Positions 8,460 through 18,654 are shown, counted from the first letter of the stretch. The stretch: DNA of 35,928 nucleotides from Rhodospirillaceae bacterium (GCA_011522725.1 WTIL01000036.1:1-35928); one strand, 5' to 3'. Notes: generated by a model not told the origin, from the sequence alone. Translations and numbers: made by a program.

Positions 8460-8870
8460 TCAGACTGAGAAGGAGGTGCCGCAACCGCAGGAGGCTGTGG
8501 CGTTCGGATTGCTGACCGAGAAATAGGCGCCCATCAGGTCCTGCACATAGTCGAGCTCGGCATTGTCCACCAGCTCGAGCGAGATTTCGTCGATCACGAC
8601 CTCGACATCATGGCTGACGAAACTCAGATCATCGTCCTGGCGCGCCGTGTCGATGCTGAACTCATACTGAAAGCCGGAGCAGCCGCCGCCATTCACGGCG
8701 ACCCGGAAGAAGCTGCCGTCGGGCTCGTTCTCCAGCATCACGGTGATCCGCTTTGCCGCCGCGGCGCTCAGCCCGAACTGTCCGGCACCCGGTTGACCGG
8801 CATGGCCCGGACCTGCCGCCCCGGCGTCTGCGGTGCTGCCTGACATGTTGTCTGCTGTGCTGTCGCTCAT
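8460..8870 (-). CDS. erpA: A-type iron-sulfur cluster insertion protein
   Basis: A 136-residue HesB/IscA/ErpA protein that delivers Fe-S clusters to apo-enzymes. The three conserved cysteines are present: Cys64 (GGGCSG) and Cys128 and Cys130 (CGCG), within a domain covering residues 38-136. The first 37 residues are a Ser/Gly/Ala-rich extension not found in compact family members; a downstream ATG at residue 9 is an alternative start. AGGAGG lies 11 bases before the chosen ATG and pairs with an upstream repeat (separate entry). It is the first gene of an erpA-xthA operon, divergent from dgt. The dehydratase at 5809-7656 is one plausible client. Confidence 0.92.
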   Translation of the reverse strand: MSDSTADNMSGSTADAGAAGPGHAGQPGAGQFGLSAAAAKRITVMLENEPDGSFFRVAVNGGGCSGFQYEFSIDTARQDDDLSFVSHDVEVVIDEISLELVDNAELDYVQDLMGAYFSVSNPNATASCGCGTSFSV

Positions 8871-8881
8871 CGCCTGAATGG

Positions 8882-8928
8882 CCTCCTGCGCGCGGGTCGC
8901 GTCCTGTTTCCAATATGACCGCAGGAGG
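8882..8928 (-). promoter_or_regulatory. Inverted repeat overlapping the erpA Shine-Dalgarno sequence
   Basis: On the erpA strand CCTCCTGCG (8920-8928) is followed 29 bases later by its exact complement CGCAGGAGG (8882-8890), which holds the erpA AGGAGG ribosome-binding site. If both arms are transcribed, the site would be hidden in a 9-bp stem. Whether the upstream arm is in the mRNA depends on the promoter. Confidence 0.45.
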
Positions 8929-8940
8929 GCGGCAAATCAA
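8912..8940 (-). promoter_or_regulatory. Candidate erpA promoter
   Basis: On the minus strand TTGATT (8935-8940) and CATATT (8912-8917) are spaced by 17 bases. Transcription would start near 8905, about 35 bases before the ATG, which would leave the upstream arm of the inverted repeat outside the mRNA. The -10 match is only moderate. Confidence 0.35.
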
Positions 8941-9010
8941 GCTGGGCGCAGGGGCTGGAGGGATTGTCGGTGTCAGGCGCATGGCAGCTGTTCATGCCGG
9001 GTGATTATGT

Positions 9011-9039
9011 TTGAGAAAAATCCCTGCAAAGCCTACATT
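9011..9039 (+). promoter_or_regulatory. Candidate promoter for dgt-argS
   Basis: TTGAGA (9011-9016), 17 bases, TACATT (9034-9039). The predicted start is near 9046, about 55 bases before the dgt ATG. It is the best sigma-70-like match on the plus strand of this 231-base divergent gap. Confidence 0.5.
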
Positions 9040-9101
9040 ACCGGCAGTTCCACGCCACGCTCCCGGGGTTGTCCGACGTGTCATCCGCAGCCGAGAATTC
9101 C

Positions 9102-10340
9102 ATGCGCGAGACGCGCGATCTTGCCGCCTATGCCTGCCATGGGCCGCAAAGCCGTGGACGGCAGCATGACGAGACGCGCGAGCGCGGTGATGGCGGCAAA
9201 TCCGGCGCGATGCCCGATACACTGGCCGACACACTGGCCGGCCGCACGCCGTTCCAGCGTGACCGCGACCGCATCCTGCATTCCGGAGCGTTCAGACGGC
9301 TGAAACACAAGACGCAGGTTTTCGTCTATCACGAGGGTGACTATTTCCGTACCCGCATGACGCATTCCATCGAGGTTGCGCAGATCGCGCGGTCGATGGC
9401 GCGTGCGCTTCGCCTGAATGACGATCTTGCCGAGGCGGTGGCGCTCGCCCACGATTTGGGCCACACCCCGTTCGGCCATGCTGGCGAAGACGCGCTTCAG
9501 GCCGCGATGCGGGATTTCGGCGGGTTCGATCATAACGAGCAGACTGTTCGCGTGGTCACGGCACTTGAACAGCGCTATGCCGCCTTTGACGGGCTGAACC
9601 TCACCTGGGAAACGCTGGAAGGTGTGGTCAAGCATAATGGCCCGATCGCTGACCGTTCGGCCGTCCGCCCGGCGATTGCCGCGCTCGATGCGTCCCTGCA
9701 GCTTGAGCTTGGCACGCATTGTTCGGCCGAGGCGCAGCTTGCCAACCTGTCCGACGACATCGCCTATCTGTCGCATGATTTCGACGATGCGCTTCGCGCA
9801 GGATTGTTCGGTTTCGATGCCATCGCCGATCTGCCGCAGGTCGGCCCGATCCTTGCCGCCATAGAGGCCGCTCACGGCCAGCTGATTCCGGGGCGCCGGA
9901 CCCATGAGCTCGTCCGCCGCCTGATCAGCGTGTTTGTAAGCGACCTGCTGGCACAATCATCATCCAATCTGGAACGTCTGGGTGCCGGTTCGGCAGACGA
10001 CATCCGCGGTGCCGGAGAGGCGGTCATCGCCTTCAGCCCGGAGATGGCGCGCGACCTTGAAACGATCCGCGACTTCCTGTTCACGAATATGTGGCGGCAC
10101 TACAAGGTCAATCGCATGACCAGCAAGGCAAGACGGGTGGTGACAGAGCTGTTCGATTTGTTTATGTCCGAGACCAACACGCTGCCGTCCGAATGGCAGA
10201 TGCATGATGGCCGGGCCATCGGCACGCTGGACGAGACGTCCCGCGCCAGGGTGATCGCCGACTATATCGCCTCGATGACCGACCGGTACGCCATGCTTGA
10301 ATATCAGAGGCTCTTCGAGCTTGGACCCATTCTGAGATAA
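9102..10340 (+). CDS. dgt: Deoxyguanosinetriphosphate triphosphohydrolase-like protein (dNTPase)
   Basis: A 412-residue HD-domain dNTP triphosphohydrolase that splits dNTPs into nucleosides and triphosphate, probably controlling nucleotide pools. The metal-binding set is clear: His88 (RMTHS), His117-Asp118 (AHDLGHTPFGHAGED) and a later FDHNEQ block. The N-terminal TPFQRDRDRILHSGAFRRL motif is typical of the non-enterobacterial subgroup. ATG 9102 is chosen; a TTG at 9069 extends the frame by 11 residues without similarity. The stop lies 3 bases before argS, so the two are translated from one message. Confidence 0.93.
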   Translation: MRETRDLAAYACHGPQSRGRQHDETRERGDGGKSGAMPDTLADTLAGRTPFQRDRDRILHSGAFRRLKHKTQVFVYHEGDYFRTRMTHSIEVAQIARSMARALRLNDDLAEAVALAHDLGHTPFGHAGEDALQAAMRDFGGFDHNEQTVRVVTALEQRYAAFDGLNLTWETLEGVVKHNGPIADRSAVRPAIAALDASLQLELGTHCSAEAQLANLSDDIAYLSHDFDDALRAGLFGFDAIADLPQVGPILAAIEAAHGQLIPGRRTHELVRRLISVFVSDLLAQSSSNLERLGAGSADDIRGAGEAVIAFSPEMARDLETIRDFLFTNMWRHYKVNRMTSKARRVVTELFDLFMSETNTLPSEWQMHDGRAIGTLDETSRARVIADYIASMTDRYAMLEYQRLFELGPILR

Positions 10341-10343
10341 AAA

Positions 10344-12068
10344 ATGAATATTTTCAGATTCTTTGAAGAAGAATTTAAATCAATTGTTCATGATATGAAG
10401 TCGGCGGGAGACCTGCCTGCCGATCTCGATACGTCGCGCGTAGTGTTCGAGTTGCCGCGCGAGGCGTCGCATGGAGACCTTGCCTGCAACGCCGCGATGG
10501 TGCTGGCGAAAGCCGCGGGTATGAAACCGCGCGACCTTGCCGAGGCGTTCAGTGTGAAAATCGGCGAGATTGCCGGCGTCACATCCATCGAGATCGCCGG
10601 TCCCGGTTTCATCAATATTCGCGTCGAGCCGCGCCTGTGGGCGCAGGAGATCGACGATATCATCGCTGCCGGAACGGATTACGGCCGGAATGACAGCGGC
10701 GCCGGCCAGCCGGTGAATGTGGAATATGTCTCGGCGAACCCGACCGGGCCGCTGCATGCGGCCCATGCGCGCGGCGCGGTGCTTGGCGATGCCATGGCCG
10801 GACTGCTCGATTTCTGTGGCTGGAACGTGACCCGCGAATACTACATCAATGATGCTGGCGCGCAGGTCGACACACTGGCGCGCTCGGCCCATCTCAGATA
10901 TTGCGAGGCGCTGGGCCGGAAAATCGGTGACATTCCCGCCGGCCTTTACCCGGGCGCCTATCTCGTCGAGGTCGGCCAGAAGCTGGCAGCGGCGCATGGC
11001 GAGGCGTTCCTCGACGCTGACGAGGCGGAATGGCTCGAGCCGGTTCGCAGCTTCACCATCGATGCGATGATGGACGGCGTGCGCCAGGATCTGGAGGCGC
11101 TCGGCATCAGCATGGACAGGTTCTCTTCGGAACGGGCGCTTGTCGACAGCGGTGCTGTCGCCGCGGCGATCGAGCGGCTTACGAATGAAGGACATGTCTA
11201 TCGCGGCATCCTTGAGCCGCCCAAGGGCAAGGAGCCGGAAGATTGGGAGCCGCGCGAGCAGTTGCTGTTCCGGGCGTCAGAATTCGGCGATGATACCGAC
11301 CGGCCATTGCAGAAATCAGACGGCAGCTGGACCTATTTCGCATCCGACGTCGCCTATCACATGGACAAGCTCGACCGGACCGGCGGGCCGCTGATCAACA
11401 TCTTCGGCGTGGATCATGGCGGCTATGTCAAACGCATGAATGCAGCCGTCGAGGCGCTGTCCGGGCGCAAGGGCATGCTTGATATTCGCCTGTGCCAGCT
11501 TGTGAACCTCATGGATAACGGCAGGCCGGTCAAAATGTCGAAACGCGCCGGCACCTTTGTCACCGTGCGCGACGTGATCGATTCTGTCGGCGCCGACGTG
11601 ATCCGCTTCATCATGCTGACCAGGCGCAGCGAGCAGACGCTCGACTTCGATTTCGCGCGGGTCACCGAACAGTCACGCGACAATCCGGTTTTCTATGTCC
11701 AGTACGCTCATGCTCGCGCCTGTTCCGTTCTGCGCCAGGCGGGTGAGGACGCCGCTGCAGAGGCAGCAATGGACCGGCTGGATCATCCGGCCGAGATGGA
11801 TGTTCTGCGCCATCTGGCAAGCTGGCCGAAGCTCGTCATATCCGCCGCGAACGCGCACGAGCCACACCGCATCGCTTTTTTCCTGATGGATCTGGCGGCG
11901 TCCTTCCATGCGTTGTGGACAGCCGGACGCGAGGCCCCCGAATTACGCTTTATCCGCGAGGATGATGCGGCGCTTACCGCCGCGAGGCTGCGCCTTGTCA
12001 AGGCGACGGCATTGGTGATTAGATCAGGTCTCGGCGTACTGGCAATCGAAGCGCGGGAGGAGATGTAG
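10344..12068 (+). CDS. argS: Arginyl-tRNA synthetase
   Basis: A 574-residue class Ia synthetase. It has the N-terminal Add-1 domain that recognises the tRNA elbow (residues 1-100), the HIGH-type motif HAAH at 138-141 (after ANPTGPL), a KMSK-type loop KMSKR at 397-401 followed by AGTFVTV, and the DALR anticodon-binding domain at the C-terminus. Length is normal. It starts 3 bases after dgt and ends 5 bases before the SPOR gene, a tight operon. Confidence 0.97.
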   Translation: MNIFRFFEEEFKSIVHDMKSAGDLPADLDTSRVVFELPREASHGDLACNAAMVLAKAAGMKPRDLAEAFSVKIGEIAGVTSIEIAGPGFINIRVEPRLWAQEIDDIIAAGTDYGRNDSGAGQPVNVEYVSANPTGPLHAAHARGAVLGDAMAGLLDFCGWNVTREYYINDAGAQVDTLARSAHLRYCEALGRKIGDIPAGLYPGAYLVEVGQKLAAAHGEAFLDADEAEWLEPVRSFTIDAMMDGVRQDLEALGISMDRFSSERALVDSGAVAAAIERLTNEGHVYRGILEPPKGKEPEDWEPREQLLFRASEFGDDTDRPLQKSDGSWTYFASDVAYHMDKLDRTGGPLINIFGVDHGGYVKRMNAAVEALSGRKGMLDIRLCQLVNLMDNGRPVKMSKRAGTFVTVRDVIDSVGADVIRFIMLTRRSEQTLDFDFARVTEQSRDNPVFYVQYAHARACSVLRQAGEDAAAEAAMDRLDHPAEMDVLRHLASWPKLVISAANAHEPHRIAFFLMDLAASFHALWTAGREAPELRFIREDDAALTAARLRLVKATALVIRSGLGVLAIEAREEM

Positions 12069-12073
12069 CGCCT

Positions 12074-12937
12074 ATGGCTCGACCGGCAGCAGAGCGTCGC
12101 GGTCTCCGCTGGCTCAGGATGATCCTGATCGGATTCGTCGTCATCTGCGGCCTTGGCGCGGCGGCGATCATCATTCCGCCGATGCTGTTTGCGCCGTCTG
12201 TCGATGTGGCTCTCATCAAGGCCGATCCCGGGCCGATCAAGGTGAAACCTGCCGATCCGGGCGGTGCCAAGATTCCGCATCAGGAAACAACGGTCATGGG
12301 CATGATCGGCGGCCTCGCCCAGTCGGACGAGAATGTTGAAATTCTGCGCCCGCCGTCAGTTGTCCCCGAAATGCCGCCGACAAAGCTGCCGGACGCCGAG
12401 ACCGCCGACGAGCCTGTGGCGCCGGAAAGCGCGGCTGCGCCGGTTGGCGAAATCACTGAGGAAAACGGTTCTCCTGACGTATCCGCGCCGCAAGCTGCCG
12501 ACCAGCCGGTTGGCGAGAGCGGGACGCAGACCGCAGCCGCGCAGCAAGGTGAAAGTCAGGCATCCGGAGAGCAGCAGGTGGCCGGCACCGGAGGTGAAGA
12601 AGGGCAGGATGCGGCGATCGCCGTGCCGACTGCCAAGCCCAAGCCGCCAAAGCGGGTCGCTGTGGAAGGTGATGACCCGCTCTATCTTGTCCAGCTTGCG
12701 GCATTTCGCGACGCGGCAAAGGCGCGTGAACAGGCCGGGCTTCTCAATGGCAAGCACAAGGACCGCCTGGATGGTGCCGAACTCGGCACGATGAAGCATG
12801 ACAATGGCGATGACGGTGTGTTCTGGCGGGTGGTGAGCGAGCCGCTGCCACGCGTCGAGGCGGACCGGATCTGTTCCGCGCTCAAGCGGGCCGGCCAGGA
12901 TTGCATCCTTCGCAAGTTCGACAGGGCTGCGGAATAG
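12074..12937 (+). CDS. SPOR domain membrane protein
   Basis: A 287-residue bitopic inner-membrane protein: a short basic cytoplasmic start, one transmembrane helix (about residues 14-38), a long Pro/Glu/Ala-rich periplasmic linker, and a C-terminal SPOR domain (201-282, beginning DPLYLVQLAAF). SPOR domains bind peptidoglycan stripped of stem peptides at the division site, so a role in envelope constriction is likely. It occupies the standard slot after argS. In many relatives nagZ follows; here scpA follows after 14 bases instead. Confidence 0.88.
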   Translation: MARPAAERRGLRWLRMILIGFVVICGLGAAAIIIPPMLFAPSVDVALIKADPGPIKVKPADPGGAKIPHQETTVMGMIGGLAQSDENVEILRPPSVVPEMPPTKLPDAETADEPVAPESAAAPVGEITEENGSPDVSAPQAADQPVGESGTQTAAAQQGESQASGEQQVAGTGGEEGQDAAIAVPTAKPKPPKRVAVEGDDPLYLVQLAAFRDAAKAREQAGLLNGKHKDRLDGAELGTMKHDNGDDGVFWRVVSEPLPRVEADRICSALKRAGQDCILRKFDRAAE

Positions 12938-12951
12938 GTGGGCGGCTGATC

Positions 12952-13767
12952 ATGACAGACACAGGTTCCGAAACCCGAGCCGGCAACGCGGCTTCTTCCT
13001 TCGCCGAGGACGAGCCGCGCCGCGACGCGCCCGAGCAGCTGTCGCTGTTCGTGAACCTCGACGGCTTCGAGGGGCCGATCGACCTGCTTTTGACACTGGC
13101 GCGCGAACAGAAGGTCGATCTGGCGCGCATCGCCATCCTGCCGCTGGCCGAGCAATATCTGGCATTCATCGAAAACGCGCGCCGCCTCGATCTCGAGATT
13201 GCAGCCGACTATCTGGTGATCGCGGCGTGGCTTGCCTATCTCAAATCGCGTCTTCTGCTTCCCGAGCCGGAGCCGGAAGCTGCCGAGGAAGTCATCGATA
13301 TGACTGACGCGCTGCGGTACCAGCTAGTCAGGCTGGAATCGATGCAGCAGGCGGCAAAAAGGCTGATATCGCTGCCACGCCTTGGCCAGCAGCGTTTCGC
13401 GCGCGGCGAGACCGAACATTTCGAGAGTGTGACCGAGCCGGTCTGGACGGCCAGCCTGTATGACTTGCTGTCCTGTTACGGCGCGATCCAGTCCGGTGTC
13501 GAGAACCGCACCCTGACCATTGCCGCGACGCGCCTGTTCTCGGTCGAGGAGGCGACGCAACGTCTTCGCAACCTGATCGGCGACCTGCCGGAATGGGCCG
13601 TCCTCGAGACGTTCCTGCCACCAAATCTGAAAACCGATCTCGATCGCCGTTCGGCGACCGCGTCTCATTTCGTCGCTTCGCTGGAACTGGCGCGTGAAGG
13701 CATGATACGGTTGCGTCAGGAAAGCCGGTTCGCGCCGCTGTTTCTAAGATCAAGGGATCAAGCATGA
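12952..13767 (+). CDS. scpA: Segregation and condensation protein A
   Basis: A 271-residue kleisin that bridges SMC heads together with ScpB. The diagnostic N-terminal motif FEGPIDLLLTLAREQKVDL and the LEIAADYLVIAAWLAYLKSRLLLP helix (about residues 80-104) are present, with a winged-helix C-terminus. ATG 12952 follows a GGCGG-rich stretch; earlier in-frame codons would overlap the SPOR gene. Its stop overlaps the scpB start in an ATGA, indicating translational coupling. No smc gene is in the window. Confidence 0.95.
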   Translation: MTDTGSETRAGNAASSFAEDEPRRDAPEQLSLFVNLDGFEGPIDLLLTLAREQKVDLARIAILPLAEQYLAFIENARRLDLEIAADYLVIAAWLAYLKSRLLLPEPEPEAAEEVIDMTDALRYQLVRLESMQQAAKRLISLPRLGQQRFARGETEHFESVTEPVWTASLYDLLSCYGAIQSGVENRTLTIAATRLFSVEEATQRLRNLIGDLPEWAVLETFLPPNLKTDLDRRSATASHFVASLELAREGMIRLRQESRFAPLFLRSRDQA

Positions 13768-14499
13768 CAACCGCGACTTCCAATGGTGAACTTGCGCCGG
13801 AGCGCAAGAGTGACGACAGCGCAATCGGGGTCTGGGCAGCGACTGTCGAGGCCATTATTTTCGCGTCACCAAAGCCCGTGCGCGCCGTCGAACTTCAGAA
13901 TCAGCTTCCCGAAGGCATCGTGCTCGAGAGCCTGTTGCCGCTGATCGAAGCGCGGTTTGATGACAGCAGCGGCATCGAGTTCTGCCAAGTCGGTGATGCC
14001 TTTGCCTTTCGCACGAGGGCAGACATAGCCGAGCGGCTCAGCCGCACCAAGCAGGTGGAACGGCCGTTGTCGCGCGCGGCCCTCGAGGTGCTGGCCATCA
14101 TTGCCTATCACCAGCCCATTACCCGCGCCGAGATCGAGGAAATCCGGGGCATCAGCCTGTCGCGCGGCACCATCGACATCCTGCTTGAGCTTGGCTGGAT
14201 CAAGCCGCGCGGACGCCGGCGCACGCCGGGCAGACCGCTCACATGGGGCACCAGCCCGGCCTTTCTCGACCATTTCGGTCTTGCCGACCTGTCCGACCTG
14301 CCGGGCATTGACGACCTGAAATCCGCCGGCCTGCTTCGCAAGGGCCAGGTCATCGGCGGCCTTGTCGACAGCGTTGATGATGATGACCATGATGCCTTCG
14401 ACGAGACCGGAGGCGAGGGCGATCCCGATCTTCTGGAAGAGGCGTTTCTCGAGGCGGACGGCGATTTCGGCGATGATGGCGAAGAGGATATGCATCAGG

Positions 14500-14507
<8 letters not shown>
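13764..14507 (+). CDS. scpB: Segregation and condensation protein B
   Basis: A 247-residue protein with two winged-helix domains that dimerises and binds the ScpA kleisin. Recognisable blocks are EAIIFASPKPV, RPLSRAALEVLAIIAYHQPITRAEIEEIRG and RGRRRTPGRPLTWGTSPAFLDHFGL. An acidic tail rich in Asp and Glu (about residues 200-247) extends past the conserved core. Its start overlaps the scpA stop by 4 bases and its end overlaps the next gene's start by 8 bases. Confidence 0.95.
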
Positions 14508-15546
<1,039 letters not shown>

Positions 15547-15602
15547 TCTGGATCGGGCCGGGTCCCTCAAGACTGGGCGCATTGGTCGCGTGCAACGATC
15601 GC

Positions 15603-15631
15603 TTGTTCATTGAAAGCACCCTGTTTATATT
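15603..15631 (+). promoter_or_regulatory. Candidate promoter for tatABC
   Basis: TTGTTC (15603-15608), 17 bases, TATATT (15626-15631). The start site would be near 15638, leaving a leader of about 58 bases. A GGAG (15684-15687) precedes the tatA ATG by 8 bases. Together they suggest that tatABC is transcribed separately from scpAB. Confidence 0.55.
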
Positions 15632-15695
15632 CGCGGAGCGGTTTGGCCTGCTGATCGTCGGCTGAGTGCAACCGTTCATTGATGGAGACGAAACA

Positions 15696-15989
15696 ATGAT
15701 GCCCGGCCCTTGGCAACTTTTGATCATTCTGGCCGTTGTTCTGCTGCTTTTCGGCGGACGCGGTAAAATTTCGGCAATCATGGGCGATTTCGGCAAGGGA
15801 TTGCGCAGCTTCAAGACCGGCCTGAAGGGCGAGGAAGAGAACGCCTCCGCCGACGAGGTCGAGGAGATCGAAGCAGAGCCCGCACCTGCAGCAGAAAAGA
15901 AGCCGGCGGCCAAGAAAAAGGCCGCGGCCAAGAAGAAGGCGCCCGCCAAGAAAGCTGCAACCAAGAAAAAAGCCGCCAAGAAAAGCTAA
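15696..15989 (+). CDS. tatA: Sec-independent protein translocase subunit TatA
   Basis: A 97-residue TatA: a short N-terminal transmembrane helix (residues 6-20), the FGxGK hinge (FGGRGKIS) and an amphipathic helix ([17 protein letters not shown]). TatA oligomers form the passage for folded twin-arginine substrates. After an acidic linker (46-62) comes an unusual tail, residues 68-97, made almost only of Lys and Ala with a few Pro and Thr, like histone H1. The start is set by the GGAG upstream and by TatA length; ATG 15699 is an equal alternative. First gene of tatABC. Confidence 0.92.
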   Translation: MMPGPWQLLIILAVVLLLFGGRGKISAIMGDFGKGLRSFKTGLKGEEENASADEVEEIEAEPAPAAEKKPAAKKKAAAKKKAPAKKAATKKKAAKKS

Positions 15990-16002
15990 GTAGGGCCCTG
16001 TC

Positions 16003-16446
16003 ATGCTGGACATTGGTGGCTGGGAATTCCTCGTAGTCGCCTTCGTACTGATCATGGTGGTCGGACCGAAGGAGCTTCCGAGGATGCTGCGCAGCTTTAC
16101 GCAATTTTCGCGTTCCATGCGCAAGATGGCCCGTGAGTTTACGGACGGCATGAACCAGATTGCCAACGATGCCGAGGTCGCCGAATTGAAAAAGGCGATG
16201 AACGAGGCAAAGGGCGGCGATCTGGACAAGCTCGCCAGCGCCATTGATCCGGGCGGAGATGTTGGCGAATCCGTGCGCGATCTGAAGGACAGCATGGACA
16301 AGGACGCTGCCGCCGAGGATATCAAGGAAATCGGCAATATGGCAGGAAAGGCCGGCCAGGATATTGCCGATGACGCGAAAGCGGACGAACCCGCAGGCCC
16401 CACCGATACTGATGCCGGCAACGACGCCGCTGTGAAGAAGAGCTGA
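16003..16446 (+). CDS. tatB: Sec-independent protein translocase subunit TatB
   Basis: A 147-residue TatB: N-terminal helix beginning MLDIGGWEFLVVAFV, the VGPKELPRMLR hinge typical of TatB rather than TatA, a long amphipathic helix (SRSMRKMAREFTDGMNQ) and an acidic disordered tail. With TatC it forms the receptor for twin-arginine signal peptides. It starts 13 bases after tatA and ends 7 bases before tatC. Confidence 0.93.
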   Translation: MLDIGGWEFLVVAFVLIMVVGPKELPRMLRSFTQFSRSMRKMAREFTDGMNQIANDAEVAELKKAMNEAKGGDLDKLASAIDPGGDVGESVRDLKDSMDKDAAAEDIKEIGNMAGKAGQDIADDAKADEPAGPTDTDAGNDAAVKKS

Positions 16447-16453
16447 CGCGATT

Positions 16454-17269
16454 ATGGCCGAGGACAAGCAGGAAGAGGGCGAAGGCGCCCAGATGTCGCT
16501 GATCGGTCACCTGACCGAGCTTCGCAACAGGCTGTCCGTGGCGTTCCTCGCCTTTGTGGTCCTGTTCGTCATCACCATCATGCCGCTGCCGGGCGGCGGC
16601 TTCAACAGCAGCCTCTCCAGCCAGGTCTTCATGTTCCTGCAGGCGCCGCTGGCCGAAATTCTGGAAGAGAAGGGCGGCGGCCGGATGATCTTCACCGCGC
16701 TGCATGAAGGCTTTTTCACACAGATCAAGGTCGGCTTCTTTACCGCGCTTTGCATTTCCTTTCCGATCCTGAGCATCCAGATCTGGAAATTCATCGCGCC
16801 GGCGCTCTACAAGAACGAAAAGCAGGCCTTCCTGCCCTTTCTGATCGCGACACCTGTGCTGTTCGCGATGGGCGCAGCGATGGTTTATTACATTGTCACG
16901 CCGCTTGCCTGGAACTTCTTCATCGGTTTCGAGATGGCCGGATCCGAAGGCTCACTCGCCATCGAGATCGAGCCGCGGATATCCGAATATCTGTCGCTGA
17001 TCATGAGGCTGATCTTTGCGTTCGGCCTCGCCTTCGAGCTGCCGGTCGTGCTGCTCCTGCTGGTCAGGGCGGGCCTCGCGACACCCGAGGGACTTGCCCA
17101 GAAACGCAAGTTCGCGATTGTCATCGCCTTCGTCGCGGCTGCAATCCTCACCCCGCCGGATGTGGTCTCGCAGCTGCTCCTGGCACTGCCCATCATTGCG
17201 CTGTACGAGCTATCGATCTTCGGTGCGAAAATACTGGCGCCAGAACCCTATGATGAGTCGGCTGATTGA
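16454..17269 (+). CDS. tatC: Sec-independent protein translocase subunit TatC
   Basis: A 271-residue polytopic membrane protein with six predicted transmembrane helices. The cytoplasmic N-terminal motif HLTELRNRL (residues 19-27) is the TatC hallmark for signal-peptide binding, and the HEGFFTQIKV segment corresponds to the first-loop/second-helix block. A Lys-rich region LAQKRKFAIV precedes the last helices. It completes the tat operon; serS follows after 41 bases. Confidence 0.95.
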   Translation: MAEDKQEEGEGAQMSLIGHLTELRNRLSVAFLAFVVLFVITIMPLPGGGFNSSLSSQVFMFLQAPLAEILEEKGGGRMIFTALHEGFFTQIKVGFFTALCISFPILSIQIWKFIAPALYKNEKQAFLPFLIATPVLFAMGAAMVYYIVTPLAWNFFIGFEMAGSEGSLAIEIEPRISEYLSLIMRLIFAFGLAFELPVVLLLLVRAGLATPEGLAQKRKFAIVIAFVAAAILTPPDVVSQLLLALPIIALYELSIFGAKILAPEPYDESAD

Positions 17270-17310
17270 CGTCCGGCAAGGCCGCAATCCCGTTAAGACG
17301 AGGCTGAAAG

Positions 17311-18588
17311 ATGCACGACATCCGCTTTATCCGTGAAAACCCCGACGCATTCGACGGCGCCATGGCGCGTCGCGGGCTGGAACCCCAGTCTGGCTCCATC
17401 CTTGAGACGGACGCAAAGCGGCGTGCCTTGCAAGGCCAGATTCAGGACATGCAGTCCCGCCGCAATGTCGCTTCCAAGGAAATCGGCATGCGCAAGGGGA
17501 AGGGCGAGGATGCCGACGACCTGATCGCCGAAGTCAATGAAATCAAGGCGAAGATGCCCGGCCTCGAGGAGGAGGAAGGTGCCCTCGCAGCCAGCCTGGA
17601 GACGGTGCTGCTCGAGCTTCCGAACATTCTCGACGCCGAGGTGCCTGACGGCGCGGACGAGGATGACAACGCACTGCTTCGAAGCTGGGGGGACATTCCG
17701 TCCTTTGACTTTACCCCACGGGATCATGTCGCGGTTGGCGAGGGGCTGGGGCAGATGGATTTTGCCACAGCGGCGAAACTTTCGGGCGCGAGGTTCGTCA
17801 TTCTTCGCGGACAGCTGGCGCGGCTTGAGCGGGCGCTGGCGGCATTCATGCTCGACACGCATACAAGCGAATTCGGCTATCAGGAAACCCTGCCGCCTTT
17901 CCTTGTGAACAGCTCGGCGATGACCGGCACCGGTCAGCTCCCGAAATTCGGTGAGGATCTGTTCCGCGCCGATGACAAATGGCTGATCCCGACGGCCGAG
18001 GTGCCGCTGACCAACATTGCGGCAGATGAAATCTGGCAGGCTGACCAGCTGCCGATGCGGTTCACTGCCCACACGCCCTGTTTCAGGTCAGAAGCCGGTG
18101 CCGCAGGGCGCGACACACGCGGCATGATCCGCCAGCACCAGTTCTCGAAGGTCGAACTGGTCAGTGTCACGCACCCGGACGACTCCAATGCCGAGCATGA
18201 GCGCATGACCGGTTGCGCCGAGGCCATCCTGCAACGGCTCGGCCTGCCTTACCGGGTGATGACGCTGTGTACCGGCGACACCGGTTTCGGCGCGCGCAAG
18301 ACTTACGATATCGAAGTCTGGCTTCCCGGACAGGATGACGGCAAGGGCATGTATCGCGAGATTTCCTCCTGTTCGAACTGCGGTCCGTTCCAGGCGCGCC
18401 GGATGAAGGCCCGCTTCCGCGATGCCGACGGGAATACGCAGTTTGTCCATACCCTCAACGGGTCCGGGCTTGCTGTCGGACGTACCATGATCGCGGTGCT
18501 CGAGAACGGTCAGCAGGAAGACGGGTCTGTCCGTCTTCCCGAGGCTCTGCACGGCTATATGGGATGCGATGTGATCTCGCCCTTGTGA
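17311..18588 (+). CDS. serS: Seryl-tRNA synthetase
   Basis: A 425-residue class II synthetase. The N-terminal long antiparallel coiled coil (about residues 25-105) reaches across to the tRNA variable arm. Class II motif 2 ([23 protein letters not shown]) and motif 3 ([16 protein letters not shown]) are intact, with the serine-binding TAEVPLTN block. Length is standard. It lies between tatC and surE, the normal alphaproteobacterial order. Confidence 0.97.
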   Translation: MHDIRFIRENPDAFDGAMARRGLEPQSGSILETDAKRRALQGQIQDMQSRRNVASKEIGMRKGKGEDADDLIAEVNEIKAKMPGLEEEEGALAASLETVLLELPNILDAEVPDGADEDDNALLRSWGDIPSFDFTPRDHVAVGEGLGQMDFATAAKLSGARFVILRGQLARLERALAAFMLDTHTSEFGYQETLPPFLVNSSAMTGTGQLPKFGEDLFRADDKWLIPTAEVPLTNIAADEIWQADQLPMRFTAHTPCFRSEAGAAGRDTRGMIRQHQFSKVELVSVTHPDDSNAEHERMTGCAEAILQRLGLPYRVMTLCTGDTGFGARKTYDIEVWLPGQDDGKGMYREISSCSNCGPFQARRMKARFRDADGNTQFVHTLNGSGLAVGRTMIAVLENGQQEDGSVRLPEALHGYMGCDVISPL

Positions 18589-18620
18589 CCGGTTGCCGGC
18601 AACACCGGTGCCCGGTCTTT
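18587..18620 (+). terminator. Possible rho-independent terminator after serS
   Basis: GACCGG (18587-18592) pairs with CCGGTC (18612-18617), an inner CCGG/CCGG pair extends the fold, and TTT follows. The T-run is short, and a competing GTTGCCGGCAAC palindrome overlaps it, so termination is uncertain. Confidence 0.35.
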
Positions 18621-18654
18621 GTGATGTGTTGAATTTCTGTTCCGGAGTGAGTTG

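Noticed and set aside
15896-15986. CRISPR or minisatellite array in the repetitive 3' end of tatA
   Set aside because: The repetition comes from Lys and Ala codons in frame; units vary and there are no spacers.
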